64,000 bases of DNA, from NCBI GenBank assembly GCA_964431805.1, contig CAYSKV010000004.1:1-64000 (forward strand), given 5' to 3'. This DNA comes from JACPHD01 sp964431805 (GTDB lineage: Bacteria; Patescibacteriota; Patescibacteriia; Patescibacteriales; GWC2-42-12). The notes beneath the pieces are model-generated. The model was not told the DNA's origin, did no database searches, and was given only the letters and a program-made list of their open reading frames with translations. Made by a program: the position numbers and the translations under genes. This document shows positions 7,932-15,687 of the stretch, in pieces (position 1 is the stretch's first letter; every line of letters starts with the position of its first letter).

Positions 7932-8030
7932 TGTCATTGCGAGGAGCCTGTAATCAGGCTACGCGGCAATCTCTGGTTAAAGTCCGAGTACGTGAGATTG
8001 CTTCGCTCCCTCCGGTCGCTCGCAATGACA
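7932..8030 (+). repeat. Dispersed palindromic repeat, TGTCATTGCGAG family, copy 1
   Basis: The ends TGTCATTGCGAG and CTCGCAATGACA are inverted repeats. Inside are a GCCTGTAATCAGGC stem and GCGGCAATCTC. A related copy in opposite orientation lies at 19000-19136. It is intergenic, non-coding and MITE/REP-like. Confidence 0.8.
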
Positions 8031-8046
8031 AATAAGAAACGAAAAT

Positions 8047-8074
8047 TTGATATAGAAATTTATTGTGTTATAAT
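8047..8074 (+). promoter_or_regulatory. Extended -10 promoter of the lipase-like gene
   Basis: TTGATA (8047-8052), 16-nt spacer, TATAAT (8069-8074) preceded by TGT, an extended -10 motif. Confidence 0.65.
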
Positions 8075-8102
8075 TTAAATATAATTTTAATAATTATTTT
8101 TT

Positions 8103-11100
8103 ATGAGGAGGAGGATTTTTTCACCCCGTGAAATAATTTTGCCTTTGGCAAAATTAGCGCGGAGCGCTATTTCCTGGGGTAAATTTAGCATGCCAATTTT
8201 ATTTTGGGCATGTTTTTTTGTGTTTGTATTAAACGCGCAGGCGGCAGAGCAACCAAAAATTACCGCCAATTATATTTCAAGTTCGTTTAATAATTGGGGA
8301 AAGTCTTTTACCTGGAAACATGTAATTACCGGCGACGACCCAGTTCTGTTAGTTAGTTTATATGGTGATGGTAATTATTTAAATGAAAATTCAGTAACTT
8401 TTGCTGGACAAACCATGACGTTAGCATCTAAAAAAGTTAATAGCCAACCCTATAATAATATTGCTGTTTATATTTATTATTTAGCTAATCCGCCACAAGG
8501 AGAGTATGGCATAATGGTTAATATGGGCTGGGCAGTTCCTTTTACTGGTTTAGCTATTACTTTTAATAATTGTGATATTTTAAATCCAATTAATACAACT
8601 AATTCTTTTGTTAGTAATAACCAAAATATATTAAATACTGTTGCAATAGATGTCCCTAATGTTATGCTGGTTGATGCTATTAATTATAATTTACCTAAGG
8701 AATATTTTCTTGTGGCCTCGTTAGATCAGACTAATTATTTTATTAAACCACCAGATGATCAATGGCACGGTCAAACTAATAATCTTTATTTGGGCGCAAG
8801 TTATAAATTAGCTGAATCTGTTGATTTGCAATCTATGGGTTGGAACTCTAATGGTGGTAGTAACAGAACATTAATTCATACCATAATAGCCCTAAATCCT
8901 AAATATAAACAAGAAAAAAAGGATCCAGTAATTTTATTGCCAGGGGTTATGGGGAGTTATCTAAATGAAAATATCTTAGGATTACCAGAGGTTTGGCCCA
9001 ATATACCGAAGATGATGTTGCCCGGAGACGATTCTTATTTAAATAAATTATTAATGAATGATCTTGGTGAACCGGTAGATCCGTCTTTAATGCGGCCTAC
9101 AGATATTTTTAGAAGCTTATATGAAAAAGATTTTTTTGCTGGATTAATAGATGAATTAAAAAATAACGGTTATGAAGAAAATAAAGATTTATTTATATTT
9201 CCTTATGATTGGCGTTGGGATTTAGGTTGGACGGCCGGTAATGATCCGTATGTATTAATACAGTCACTTAAAGAAAAAATTGAAGAAGTAAAAAATCAAA
9301 CTGGCGCGGAAAAAGTAAATATTATCGCGCATAGCATGGGCGGGTTGATTGTAAAAAAGTATATTATGGATTATGGGCAGGATTCGGTAGATAAATTTAT
9401 TGATATAGGCACTCCGCATTTAGGATCGCCTAGTGCATTTAAAACATTAATGTATGGTGATAATTTAGATTTAAAAATTTTAGGTATTTATATTTTAAAT
9501 ACAAATACTGTAAAAAATATCTCTCAAAATTTTTCATCGATTTATCAACTTCTTCCTAGCAGAAATTATTTCGACAACAATGATTATAATTATAATAGTT
9601 ATATAGGTGATATTTATGATTTTGATAACAATGGAATAAAGGGTGGTTTAAATTACGATCAATCAATTGAATTTATGAAAAATACCGGTCGGAACGAATA
9701 TTTATTAAGTAAAAACGATGAATTACATAATGAAATAGATAATTTTGATCCGGCTGATTATGGCGTTGAGGCTTATAACATCGTTGGTTGTAATCAGCCC
9801 ACAATCGGTAAGATATATATTTTAAATAAAGAAAAAGATGGCTATGAGTATGGTTTAAAATATATTAATGGTGATGGAACTGTGCCATTAAAAAGCGCTG
9901 AATATTTAAATAATGCTGTTAAGACATATTACGCTACCGATATAGCCCATCCTTATTTACCAAGTTTTTCCGGCGTTAAACAGCTAGTGAATTTAATATT
10001 AAATAATAAAGAAAGCGAATTTAACTATAATCAATATACAAATATTAAAGAGAATGATAGTAATTGTATTTTAAATGGCTGGCAAGTTAGTTTCCATAGC
10101 CCGATAGATTTACATATTTATGACGAAAATAATAATCATATTGGACCAACCGCTGACGGAGATATAGAAATTGGAATTGATGGTGTTAGCTATGACATTA
10201 TTGATGGTAATAAATTTGCTTTTTTACCAAAAGGCCATACTTATAGAATAGTTGGTCAAGCGACAAGTACGGGAACATTTAATGCGAGAATCCAAGATAT
10301 AGAAAACGGAAACACAATTAAAGAAGCCTATTTCAATCAAGTGCCATTAAATTCAACTAGCGCAAATGTAGAATATTTTATCACGGACAGCCAAAATAGT
10401 TTTAGTATGAATATTAATCAGGACGGCGATCAAGTTTTTGAAGACCAAATTGAGCCTAGCTCAATATTGAATCAAATTGAGGCAGAAGATTTAACTAAAC
10501 CAGTTACTAATATAAACATTGAAGGCATACAAGGTAATGATAATTGGTATATTTCTGACGCAAACATTATTTTAATCGCAACGGATAATGAAAATGGTTC
10601 GGGGGTGTTAAAAACCGAATATAGTTTGGACAATGGCGCAACCTGGCAAAAATATGAAAATCCAATTTTATTAAATCAAGATGGAATATATACAGTACAA
10701 TATAAATCAATCGACAGAGCAGGAAATATTGAAGAAGAAAAAACGCAAATTATAAAAATAGATAAAACCGCTCCGATTGTTGATTATATAATCCCCGAAG
10801 AGAGTCAAGAATTTTTACATTCGGAAAAATTGGAAGTTTTATATAATTTAGAGGATAATTTATCCGGTTTGGCAACTAGTAAAATTAAAATACAGATTGA
10901 TCAAATGGATGTAGCTACAACGTCAATTGATTTATTTAATTATAAATTAGGCCAGCACCAGGTTGCGATTGTTGCTGATGATTTAGCGGGAAACAGCGCT
11001 ACGGCCACAAAAGATTTTTTAATTACAGCAAATATTAATAGTACCATATCTGACGTTAGCAGAAGCTATCTGGAATTATTGATTAATAATAAAAAAGTGA

Positions 11101-11426
11101 AAGATAGTTTAATAAATAATTTAAGTTGGATCCAAAACTATATAATAAAGTACGGGCAACGCCAGATAAAATGGCAAAACAAATATCAAGAAGCATTGGC
11201 AAGATGTGAAAAAAATAAATATAAAGAAATTTGTATTAAAAAAGTTAATCAAAGTTATAAATTTATTTCATATCAAATGAGTTTCGTCCATCAATTAGTA
11301 TTAAAAATGAAATATTTAGATCTATTAAAAGATTTAGATAAATATTATAAACAAAAATGGATAACTCCGAGAGGATATGATATTATTAAAGAAGATATTA
11401 AATATCTAATTAATGAATTAAAATAG
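8103..11426 (+). CDS. Large exported lipase-like alpha/beta hydrolase with Ig-like repeats
   Basis: An 1107-aa secreted or surface protein. A hydrophobic signal (PILFWACFFVFVLNAQA) precedes a beta-rich domain (about 50-270), then an LCAT/PGAP1-like alpha/beta hydrolase starting at VILLPGVMGSYL. The nucleophile is S411 in AHSMGG; likely acid and base are in GDGTVPL and DIAHPYLP. C-terminal parts hold Ig-like 'DKTAPIVD' repeats (about 795-980) and a final basic helical region without an anchor. The first ATG (8103) lies in an inserted palindrome; the in-frame ATG at 8190 (residue 30) gives a normal signal peptide and may be the real start. An ester of lipid or wall polymer is a plausible substrate; the exact one is unknown. 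Confidence 0.8.
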   Translation: MRRRIFSPREIILPLAKLARSAISWGKFSMPILFWACFFVFVLNAQAAEQPKITANYISSSFNNWGKSFTWKHVITGDDPVLLVSLYGDGNYLNENSVTFAGQTMTLASKKVNSQPYNNIAVYIYYLANPPQGEYGIMVNMGWAVPFTGLAITFNNCDILNPINTTNSFVSNNQNILNTVAIDVPNVMLVDAINYNLPKEYFLVASLDQTNYFIKPPDDQWHGQTNNLYLGASYKLAESVDLQSMGWNSNGGSNRTLIHTIIALNPKYKQEKKDPVILLPGVMGSYLNENILGLPEVWPNIPKMMLPGDDSYLNKLLMNDLGEPVDPSLMRPTDIFRSLYEKDFFAGLIDELKNNGYEENKDLFIFPYDWRWDLGWTAGNDPYVLIQSLKEKIEEVKNQTGAEKVNIIAHSMGGLIVKKYIMDYGQDSVDKFIDIGTPHLGSPSAFKTLMYGDNLDLKILGIYILNTNTVKNISQNFSSIYQLLPSRNYFDNNDYNYNSYIGDIYDFDNNGIKGGLNYDQSIEFMKNTGRNEYLLSKNDELHNEIDNFDPADYGVEAYNIVGCNQPTIGKIYILNKEKDGYEYGLKYINGDGTVPLKSAEYLNNAVKTYYATDIAHPYLPSFSGVKQLVNLILNNKESEFNYNQYTNIKENDSNCILNGWQVSFHSPIDLHIYDENNNHIGPTADGDIEIGIDGVSYDIIDGNKFAFLPKGHTYRIVGQATSTGTFNARIQDIENGNTIKEAYFNQVPLNSTSANVEYFITDSQNSFSMNINQDGDQVFEDQIEPSSILNQIEAEDLTKPVTNINIEGIQGNDNWYISDANIILIATDNENGSGVLKTEYSLDNGATWQKYENPILLNQDGIYTVQYKSIDRAGNIEEEKTQIIKIDKTAPIVDYIIPEESQEFLHSEKLEVLYNLEDNLSGLATSKIKIQIDQMDVATTSIDLFNYKLGQHQVAIVADDLAGNSATATKDFLITANINSTISDVSRSYLELLINNKKVKDSLINNLSWIQNYIIKYGQRQIKWQNKYQEALARCEKNKYKEICIKKVNQSYKFISYQMSFVHQLVLKMKYLDLLKDLDKYYKQKWITPRGYDIIKEDIKYLINELK
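8123..8180 (+). repeat. Palindromic element at the start of the lipase-like gene
   Basis: Nested inverted repeats: ACCCCGTGAAAT (8123-8134) with ATTTCCTGGGGT (8169-8180), AATTTTGCC/GGCAAAATT (8135-8155) and AGCGC/GCGCT (8156-8168). The outer arms resemble the ACCCCGTTAGA elements at 14207 and 37101. It is translated if the ATG at 8103 is used. Confidence 0.65.
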
Positions 11427-11430
11427 TTTT

Positions 11431-11754
11431 ATGAATACACAAATTAATCAAACGCTAAAAGCGGTGTTATATTTAATTATATATTGGATGTTGTTTATTA
11501 TTTTTCCTTACGTTTTTGCGATAAATATAAATCAACAGAGTTGGTTATATAATTTTGCTATGATTTTTATTTTTTTTATTTTATTTGTCTCTCCATTTTT
11601 ATTTTTTTTGCCCTATAAGTTGTCTAATATTAGAGATAGAAAAAATAAAATTATTTATGTGTTGATTGGCTTAGCCATTCCCTTCATAGCTATATATGTT
11701 TATTTTTATATAAGCCTTACCCACATGTTTGATAATTTTCAAATGATAGGATAA
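11431..11754 (+). CDS. Small three-helix membrane protein, paralogue of the 12129 gene
   Basis: A 107-aa protein with three predicted TM helices (about 10-28, 38-58, 70-92). It shares the pattern INQxLK-YLI-YW and PFLFFxPYKLxxI with the protein at 12129, so the two are tandem paralogues. It starts 4 nt after the lipase-like stop and is probably co-transcribed. The family is unrecognised and no function can be assigned. Confidence 0.65.
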   Translation: MNTQINQTLKAVLYLIIYWMLFIIFPYVFAININQQSWLYNFAMIFIFFILFVSPFLFFLPYKLSNIRDRKNKIIYVLIGLAIPFIAIYVYFYISLTHMFDNFQMIG

Positions 11755-11770
11755 TTTTTTCACGATCAAT

Positions 11771-12088
11771 ATGGAAGATAATTTTAAACAGTTTATGTTG
11801 GTAGGTAAAATAGTTTTTTCATGGATGATTTTACTTTTTATAAATTTTGGTATCTTATTTTTATCATTAAGCCAAATGAAAATTAATTTTTTGTTAATAA
11901 TTGATTTTTCATTGTCGCCAATATTTGTTGGCTACTTTGTTAATTTACTAATTCAAAATACAGACTTAAACAAAAAAGATTTTTTCTTTTATGGCGTTAA
12001 ATTGCCAATTATTATTTTGTATATTTTAGAAGGTATCGCAATATATATTTTTTCAAACATATCGTTTGGTGGCGGGCTATTTGTTTAA
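11771..12088 (+). CDS. Small hydrophobic membrane protein
   Basis: A 105-aa protein with about three to four TM helices and no recognised motif. It lies between two paralogous membrane-protein genes in the same direction and has no SD. A real gene is likely from its length and membrane-protein composition, but the function is unknown. Confidence 0.55.
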   Translation: MEDNFKQFMLVGKIVFSWMILLFINFGILFLSLSQMKINFLLIIDFSLSPIFVGYFVNLLIQNTDLNKKDFFFYGVKLPIIILYILEGIAIYIFSNISFGGGLFV

Positions 12089-12128
12089 ACAGAAATTTAA
12101 AGACAAATTTTTGTTGGGAGTAATTCCT

Positions 12129-12440
12129 ATGAAAATTAATCAAATACTAAAAGTAACTTCATATTTAATTTTATATTGGGTGTTTTGTGTAATTCTTCCT
12201 ATTTTCGTAATATATAATTACAAGTATGATGGTACAGGCATTGATTTGCCGGGTTATTTTTCTTTATATATAATTTTTATTGCGCCATTTTTATTTTTTA
12301 TTCCATACAAATTGGCCAGTATAGAAAATATAGAGACAAAATTTTATTTTATTTTTTTTGGTCTTATACTGCCTTATTTGATGATTTATTTCCTTATTTA
12401 TTTAGAATTTAGAAAAAATTTTAATCCTACTATTCTGTAG
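12129..12440 (+). CDS. Small membrane protein, paralogue of the 11431 gene
   Basis: A 103-aa protein with three TM helices, similar to the 11431 product (MKINQILKVTSYLILYW, PFLFFIPYKLASIE). The frame is open from 12066, but the ATG at 12129 matches the paralogue's N-terminus and avoids the overlap with the previous gene. No function is recognised. Confidence 0.6.
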   Translation: MKINQILKVTSYLILYWVFCVILPIFVIYNYKYDGTGIDLPGYFSLYIIFIAPFLFFIPYKLASIENIETKFYFIFFGLILPYLMIYFLIYLEFRKNFNPTIL

Positions 12441-12451
12441 TAATTTTGAGC

Positions 12452-12480
12452 CAATACTTTTATATTTAAAGTATTGCTTT
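12452..12480 (+). terminator. Terminator after the small membrane-protein genes
   Basis: CAATACTTT (12452-12460) and AAAGTATTG (12468-12476) form a 9-bp stem with 7-nt loop, followed by a short T run. Confidence 0.65.
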
Positions 12481-12505
12481 TATTATAGTATTTAATATCC
12501 TATTT

Positions 12506-12534
12506 TTGACTCCCAAACTCATATTTGCTATTAT
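12506..12534 (+). promoter_or_regulatory. Promoter of the thioredoxin-fold gene
   Basis: TTGACT (12506-12511), 17-nt spacer, TATTAT (12529-12534). The ATG is 31 nt downstream. Confidence 0.65.
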
Positions 12535-12565
12535 TAAATAATAATTAACTAATAACTAACTATTT

Positions 12566-13540
12566 ATGAATTTTAGAAACATTTTTAAGAAAGTTAAACC
12601 CGTTACTAACGGCGGTAAAAAAATTGTCATAATAATCAGCGCGGTTTTAATTTTGCTTATAGTAATTGCTGCTGGTTTAGTCTTTTATTTAAAAAATGCT
12701 AAAAAGGTTTTAAAGCCGGAAGAGGCTATGGTTGTGGCAGAAAAATTTATCAATGAAAATTTAGTATCGCCCAGCAATAAAGCTACGATTAAAAGCGCGG
12801 TTTTAGAGGGTGATGTTTATAGTATTGTTTTAACCGTAGGTGGTAAAGATTATACTTCCTATATGACTAAAGATGGAGCCAAATTTTTTGAATCAGGAAT
12901 TGATATGGCGAAATTTGCTGCAGAAAATAAAGCGCAACAAACTGCTTCAACTAATACCGCGCAACCTACTAATGTGCCGAAAAGTGATAAGCCAAAAGTA
13001 GAATTGTTCGTTATGACCGAATGCCCTTATGGATTGCAAGCGGAAAAAGGCATTTTGCCGGCTTTCGCGGCGTTAGGCAATAAAATTGACGCCTCAATCA
13101 AGTTTGTTCATTATTTTATGCATGGCGATAAAGAAGAAAAAGAAACTTATAATCAAGTTTGTATCAGAGATGAGCAACCTGCAAAATATGATAGTTATTT
13201 AAATTGCTATGTTATACAAGGCGATAATGCAAAATGCGTCGCGCAGGCTGGAATTGATAAAGCGAAAATGGACAGTTGCGTCGCCTCTAAAGCTAAAGAT
13301 ATTTATAAAGCGGATTCAGCTTTAAGCAATCAATATGGCGTAGAAGGTAGTCCGACTTTAATAATTAATGGAGCTCAGTCTAGCGCGGGTAGAGATGCGG
13401 CTAGTTATTTGGCCGGTATTTGCGCGGCTTTTAATACTGCTCCGGCAGAATGTTCAAATAAATTATCTAGTACGGCTCCGGCTGCTGGTTTTGGCGCCGG
13501 CGATGATGCTTCGGGCGGTGCAGCGGCTAGTTGCAATTAA
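12566..13540 (+). CDS. Membrane-anchored thioredoxin-fold (DsbA/GILT-like) protein with CPYG site
   Basis: A 324-aa protein with an N-terminal TM anchor (about 20-43), an extracytoplasmic linker domain (about 50-135) and a thioredoxin-fold domain starting at VELFVMTECPYG. The usual CxxC is CPYG, so only one active-site Cys remains. The cis-Pro loop is present (VEGSPTLIING). Further cysteines (CIRDE, LNCYV, KCVAQ, DSCVA) could make structural disulfides. The Ala/Gly/Ser-rich tail ends in Cys-Asn. Thiol exchange outside the membrane is likely, but the missing Cys argues against ordinary oxidase activity. It is followed by a terminator. Confidence 0.8.
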   Translation: MNFRNIFKKVKPVTNGGKKIVIIISAVLILLIVIAAGLVFYLKNAKKVLKPEEAMVVAEKFINENLVSPSNKATIKSAVLEGDVYSIVLTVGGKDYTSYMTKDGAKFFESGIDMAKFAAENKAQQTASTNTAQPTNVPKSDKPKVELFVMTECPYGLQAEKGILPAFAALGNKIDASIKFVHYFMHGDKEEKETYNQVCIRDEQPAKYDSYLNCYVIQGDNAKCVAQAGIDKAKMDSCVASKAKDIYKADSALSNQYGVEGSPTLIINGAQSSAGRDAASYLAGICAAFNTAPAECSNKLSSTAPAAGFGAGDDASGGAAASCN

Positions 13541-13560
13541 TAGAATAATACAATTTTGTA

Positions 13561-13587
13561 AAAAGGGCGTTTAATACGCCCTTTTTT
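13561..13587 (+). terminator. Terminator after the thioredoxin-fold gene
   Basis: AAAAGGGCGT (13561-13570) and ACGCCCTTTT (13576-13585), a 10-bp stem with 5-nt loop, then T. Confidence 0.85.
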
Positions 13588-13598
13588 GTTTCATAAAG

Positions 13599-14072
13599 AT
13601 GAGTTATAATAAAGTTATGTCAGCTATAGAAAAAAATTATACTATAAAAATTTTTATTTTGTTTTTAACAACTTGCATTAGTATTTTTGTTATTTGGTAT
13701 GCTTTAATGCGTCATGAAAGCGTTGATTGGTTAAGTTCGCAAATCGCTCATCAAATTTCACCTTATTTTATGGTTGAAACTGAGAATGGTTTTACTGTAC
13801 ACAATATGTTATTCGGTTATAATTTTAATTTGCCAGAAAATTTTAAAACAAATGGTTCAAAAAATTTGGTTTTATTTATTGATGAGGCTGATCAGAAAAA
13901 ATGTGAGATTAAACATTTTTTAATTAAAGCTAATAGTCTAGAGGTTAGCGAAACAAGATTAATTGTTCCGATGCGTCAGCAAGAATTAGTTTTTGAATTG
14001 GTAAATAAAGCCGAAAAAGATGCTTGCGCTAAATATTTAGAGGAGATAAAGAAAAGCGTGGTTAGTAATTAG
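13599..14072 (+). CDS. Single-TM membrane protein of unknown function
   Basis: A 157-aa protein with one N-terminal TM helix (about 18-38) and a soluble, probably extracytoplasmic domain of about 115 residues containing two cysteines (KKCEI, DACAK). No family is recognised. An alternative ATG at 13617 lies 7 nt after a TATAAT (13605-13610), which would give a nearly leaderless message, but no good -35 is seen. No SD for either start. Confidence 0.55.
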   Translation: MSYNKVMSAIEKNYTIKIFILFLTTCISIFVIWYALMRHESVDWLSSQIAHQISPYFMVETENGFTVHNMLFGYNFNLPENFKTNGSKNLVLFIDEADQKKCEIKHFLIKANSLEVSETRLIVPMRQQELVFELVNKAEKDACAKYLEEIKKSVVSN

Positions 14073-14075
14073 GGC

Positions 14076-14103
14076 TTGCAATTTTCCTTAAATAATGTAT
14101 AAT
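14076..14103 (+). promoter_or_regulatory. Promoter of the rpsA leader
   Basis: TTGCAA (14076-14081), 16-nt spacer, TATAAT (14098-14103). The start point near 14110 is just upstream of the structured leader. Confidence 0.65.
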
Positions 14104-14112
14104 ATATACATC

Positions 14113-14198
14113 AATTAAATACTCACCTTTTTATTAATCTCTTGGTTTAGGTGGCCAGGAGGCTTCTCTGTAAAGAGAGGTTATGAGTGTTTTTTTAT
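14113..14198 (+). ncRNA. Structured leader or small RNA ahead of rpsA, ending in a T run
   Basis: The outer stem ACTCA/TGAGT closes two inner stems, CACC/GGTG and TCTCT-gtaa-AGAGA, and is followed by seven T (14190-14197). The form fits an attenuated ribosomal-protein leader. A match to a known S1 leader class cannot be checked here; a separate small RNA is possible. Confidence 0.5.
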
Positions 14199-14206
14199 TT
14201 TATTTA

Positions 14207-14285
14207 CCCCGTTAGAAATTTCAACGAAAAAACTTAATTGGGTAATTATAAATAAAAGCAAATATTATGCAAATTTCTAACGGGG
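14207..14285 (+). repeat. Palindromic ACCCCGTTAGA element spanning the rpsA start
   Basis: CCCCGTTAGAAATTT (14208-14222) and AAATTTCTAACGGGG (14270-14284) are perfect 15-bp inverted repeats around a 47-nt loop containing the first ATG. The right arm encodes QISNG of the longer S1 product. The same arm sequence recurs at 37101-37161. Confidence 0.75.
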
Positions 14286-15571
14286 CGAGCGAAGAAACTA
14301 AGAATAATGGCGCTAACATGCAGTTTGATCAAGCCAGCGATCAAGAATTTCAAAAATTGTTAGACGCGGAAAATGCTAAAATTCCTCAAGTCGGGGATAT
14401 TATAAAAGGTACGGTTTTGTCAGCTTCAAAAGCTGAAGTTAAACTTGATATTGATGGTATTGCTACCGGCGTGGTGCGCGGTCGCGAGCTTTATTTTGAA
14501 GCCGAAGAATATGCCAATTTAAAACCGGGCGATGAAGTTGAAGCTACTATAGTTGAGGAGGAAAATGAAAATGGAGATTTAGAGCTATCATTTAGAAGCG
14601 CCGGTCAACAAAAGGCTTGGAGCGCTTTGTTTGATGCTTATGAAAATAGAAAAATATTAAAATTCAGAGTTAACGACGCCAATAAGGGCGGCTTATTAGT
14701 AAGCTATGGCCAAATTCAAGGGTTTTTACCGGTTTCGCAGTTAGCGCCGGAAAACTATCCGCGAGTTAACGGTGGCGATAAGGGCAGAATTTTAGACAAA
14801 TTAAAATCTTTTGTCGGTACTGATTTTGAAGTTAAGATTATGACTTTAGATGAAAAGGATGAAAAATTGGTTGTTAGCGAAAAAGAGGCTTGGCAAGAAA
14901 AGCAAAAAGACATAATTTCAAAATATAAAGTTGGTAGCGTAGTCGAAGGTTCAATTACGGCTTTGACTGATTTTGGAATTTTTGTGAGCTTTGGTGAAAA
15001 TTTAGAAGGCTTAATCCATATTTCAGAATTAGCCTGGCAGCGCATTGATAATCCATCTGACTTATTTAAAGTTGGAGATACAATAAAAGCTGAAATAATT
15101 TCCATTGAAGGTTCAAAAATATTTTTGTCAGCTAAAAAACTTTTAACCGATCCTTGGCATGATGTAGAAAAGAAATATAAGGTCGGTCAAGTAGTTTCAG
15201 GCACTATTCTTAAAGTTAATCCTTTCGGTTTGTTTGTTGAGTTAGATGCAGACATACATGGTTTAGCCCATGTTAGTCAGATCGGATTAGCGGCAGGACA
15301 AAAAATTAGCGATACTTTTCACTCTGGAGAAAAAAGAGATTTCACTGTTGTTTCCATTGAGCCAAAAGATCATCGTTTAGGTTTATCTGTATCTGTTGAT
15401 GGTGAAAAGCCAGCTGCTAAAAGCAAAAAGAAAGAAGATAAAGACGATGAAGAAAAGAAAATAAAATCTAAAAAGGCCAAGAAAGAGAAAGATAGCGAAA
15501 AGGAAGAACCCTCCTCTGCTAAAGCTACGGAGGACAAGAAAAAAGAAAAGCCAGCTAAAAAGAAAAAATAA
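14267..15571 (+). CDS. rpsA: Ribosomal protein S1 (bS1), four S1 domains
   Basis: Binds mRNA on the 30S subunit. Four OB-fold S1 repeats are visible, beginning near VGDIIKGTVLSA, FRVNDANKGGLLV, VGSVVEGSITALTDFGIFV and VGQVVSGTILKVNPFGLFV, so it is a short four-domain S1 rather than the six-domain enterobacterial form. The C-terminus is a Lys/Glu-rich tail holding SSAKATED, encoded by a palindrome. The first 17 residues come partly from the ACCCCGTTAGA element; ATG at 14318 (MQFDQASD) is an alternative start. No SD, as is common in this window. The leader above may control it. Confidence 0.93.
   Translation: MQISNGASEETKNNGANMQFDQASDQEFQKLLDAENAKIPQVGDIIKGTVLSASKAEVKLDIDGIATGVVRGRELYFEAEEYANLKPGDEVEATIVEEENENGDLELSFRSAGQQKAWSALFDAYENRKILKFRVNDANKGGLLVSYGQIQGFLPVSQLAPENYPRVNGGDKGRILDKLKSFVGTDFEVKIMTLDEKDEKLVVSEKEAWQEKQKDIISKYKVGSVVEGSITALTDFGIFVSFGENLEGLIHISELAWQRIDNPSDLFKVGDTIKAEIISIEGSKIFLSAKKLLTDPWHDVEKKYKVGQVVSGTILKVNPFGLFVELDADIHGLAHVSQIGLAAGQKISDTFHSGEKRDFTVVSIEPKDHRLGLSVSVDGEKPAAKSKKKEDKDDEEKKIKSKKAKKEKDSEKEEPSSAKATEDKKKEKPAKKKK
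15512..15534 (+). repeat. Intragenic palindromic repeat encoding SSAKATED
   Basis: TCCTC (15512-15516) and GAGGA (15530-15534) flank a short inner palindrome around CTAAAGCTA. It is translated within the S1 tail as part of EEPSSAKATEDK. From memory, similar peptides occur inside many unrelated CPR proteins; that needs a search. Confidence 0.55.
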
Positions 15572-15591
15572 AAGTAAATTCAGATAAGATA

Positions 15592-15622
15592 AAAAACGCT
15601 CCTAAAAACTAGGAGCGTTTTT
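15592..15622 (+). terminator. Terminator after rpsA
   Basis: AAAAACGCTCCT (15592-15603) and AGGAGCGTTTTT (15611-15622), a 12-bp stem with a T run. Confidence 0.85.
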
Positions 15623-15623
15623 A

Positions 15624-15651
15624 TTGCAAATATGCAAAGAAATGTTATAAT
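15624..15651 (+). promoter_or_regulatory. Extended -10 promoter of glyQS
   Basis: TTGCAA (15624-15629), 16-nt spacer, TATAAT (15646-15651) with TGT directly before it. The ATG follows 36 nt later. Confidence 0.7.
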
Positions 15652-15687
15652 GAATTAAGCAAATTAAAGCCTAATTTTTATAAAAAT

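Noticed and set aside
7560..7937. A 123-codon minus-strand frame opposite the kinase HATPase domain
   Set aside because: It is antisense to conserved ATPase motifs and lacks its own start signals.
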